Below the pieces are notes generated by a model. It saw only the letters and a program-made list of their open reading frames with translations. It was not told the DNA's origin and did no database searches. Made by a program: the position numbers and the translations under genes. 5,604 bases of DNA. It comes from JAEUKQ01 sp044227605 (GTDB lineage Bacteria > Pseudomonadota > Alphaproteobacteria > JAEUKQ01). The stretch spans positions 1 to 5,604 of the forward strand of contig JBGAWJ010000093.1 in NCBI GenBank assembly GCA_044227605.1, in the 5' to 3' direction. Of the stretch, positions 5,420 through 5,604 are shown piece by piece (the stretch's first letter is position 1; each line of letters begins with the position of its first letter).

Positions 5420-5604
5420 ATGCGCGTATCCACCCTATTAATGCCCATCAAACGTTTTGTCTATTTTGTTGTGGCTGTTCTGAGTTTAGTATTGATAGGA
5501 TTACCCACCTCTTTCGCTGAACCTGAAGATTTCCACTTATTGGCAGCAAGATTACTGCCAGCAGTCGTTAATATTTCAACCATTCAAACAACCCACAGTT
5601 CCTC
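5420..5604 (+). CDS. Do/DegP-type periplasmic serine protease, N-terminus (cut by window edge)
   Basis: Reading from ATG at 5420 gives 61 codons and two bases to the window edge. The product starts MRVSTLLMPIKRFVYFVVAV and has a classical signal peptide: basic MPIKR, a hydrophobic core (about residues 13-28) and a likely signal peptidase site after TSFA (residue 33). The mature start, EPEDFHLLAARLLPAVVNIST (34-54), matches the start of Do-family trypsin-like proteases, where a helix leads into PAVVNIST. The catalytic His-Asp-Ser and PDZ domains lie outside the window, so DegP and DegQ cannot be told apart. GGCGGGA lies 8 bases upstream of the start. Position after hflK-hflC is a common alphaproteobacterial order, though here a 246-base gap with its own promoter candidate separates them. 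Confidence 0.85.
   Translation, partial: MRVSTLLMPIKRFVYFVVAVLSLVLIGLPTSFAEPEDFHLLAARLLPAVVNISTIQTTHSS

Overview
The window looks like chromosomal DNA of an alphaproteobacterium with moderate to low GC content. Three things point there: a circularly permuted two-piece tmRNA gene whose tag begins AANDN and ends LAVAA, an alpha-type SspB adaptor, and an hflK-hflC cluster followed by a Do-family periplasmic protease. The genus cannot be named from this sequence. I see no phage, IS, CRISPR or tRNA signal.

Layout. On the minus strand at the left edge lies the N-terminal part of sspB (235 down to 1, cut by the edge). It is preceded on the same strand by a permuted ssrA (tmRNA) gene (about 544 down to 273). 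An apparent plus-strand reading frame across 165-596 is only a shadow of these two. On the plus strand follows thyX (642-1595), a flavin-dependent thymidylate synthase. Convergent to it on the minus strand is mrp/apbC (2688 down to 1633), an Fe-S cluster carrier ATPase. Divergent from mrp is a plus-strand operon: hflK (2934-4031), a 77-residue HflC-like N-terminal fragment (4059-4292) and full-length hflC (4307-5173). After a 246-base gap comes the start of a Do/DegP-type serine protease gene (5420 to the edge).

How the parts fit. Much of the window concerns protein quality control. tmRNA rescues stalled ribosomes and tags the products, SspB hands tagged proteins to ClpXP, HflK/HflC form the membrane scaffold that modulates FtsH, and the Do protease works in the periplasm. 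thyX (dTMP synthesis) and mrp (Fe-S maturation) are housekeeping genes between these blocks.

The least ordinary feature is the small ORF between hflK and hflC. It copies only the membrane anchor and first SPFH strands of HflC, and even its ribosome-binding leader matches that of hflC. It appears to be a tandem partial duplication that has diverged but kept an open frame. The second point of note is the tight ssrA-sspB linkage, with the tag-encoding RNA directly upstream of the adaptor that recognises the tag.
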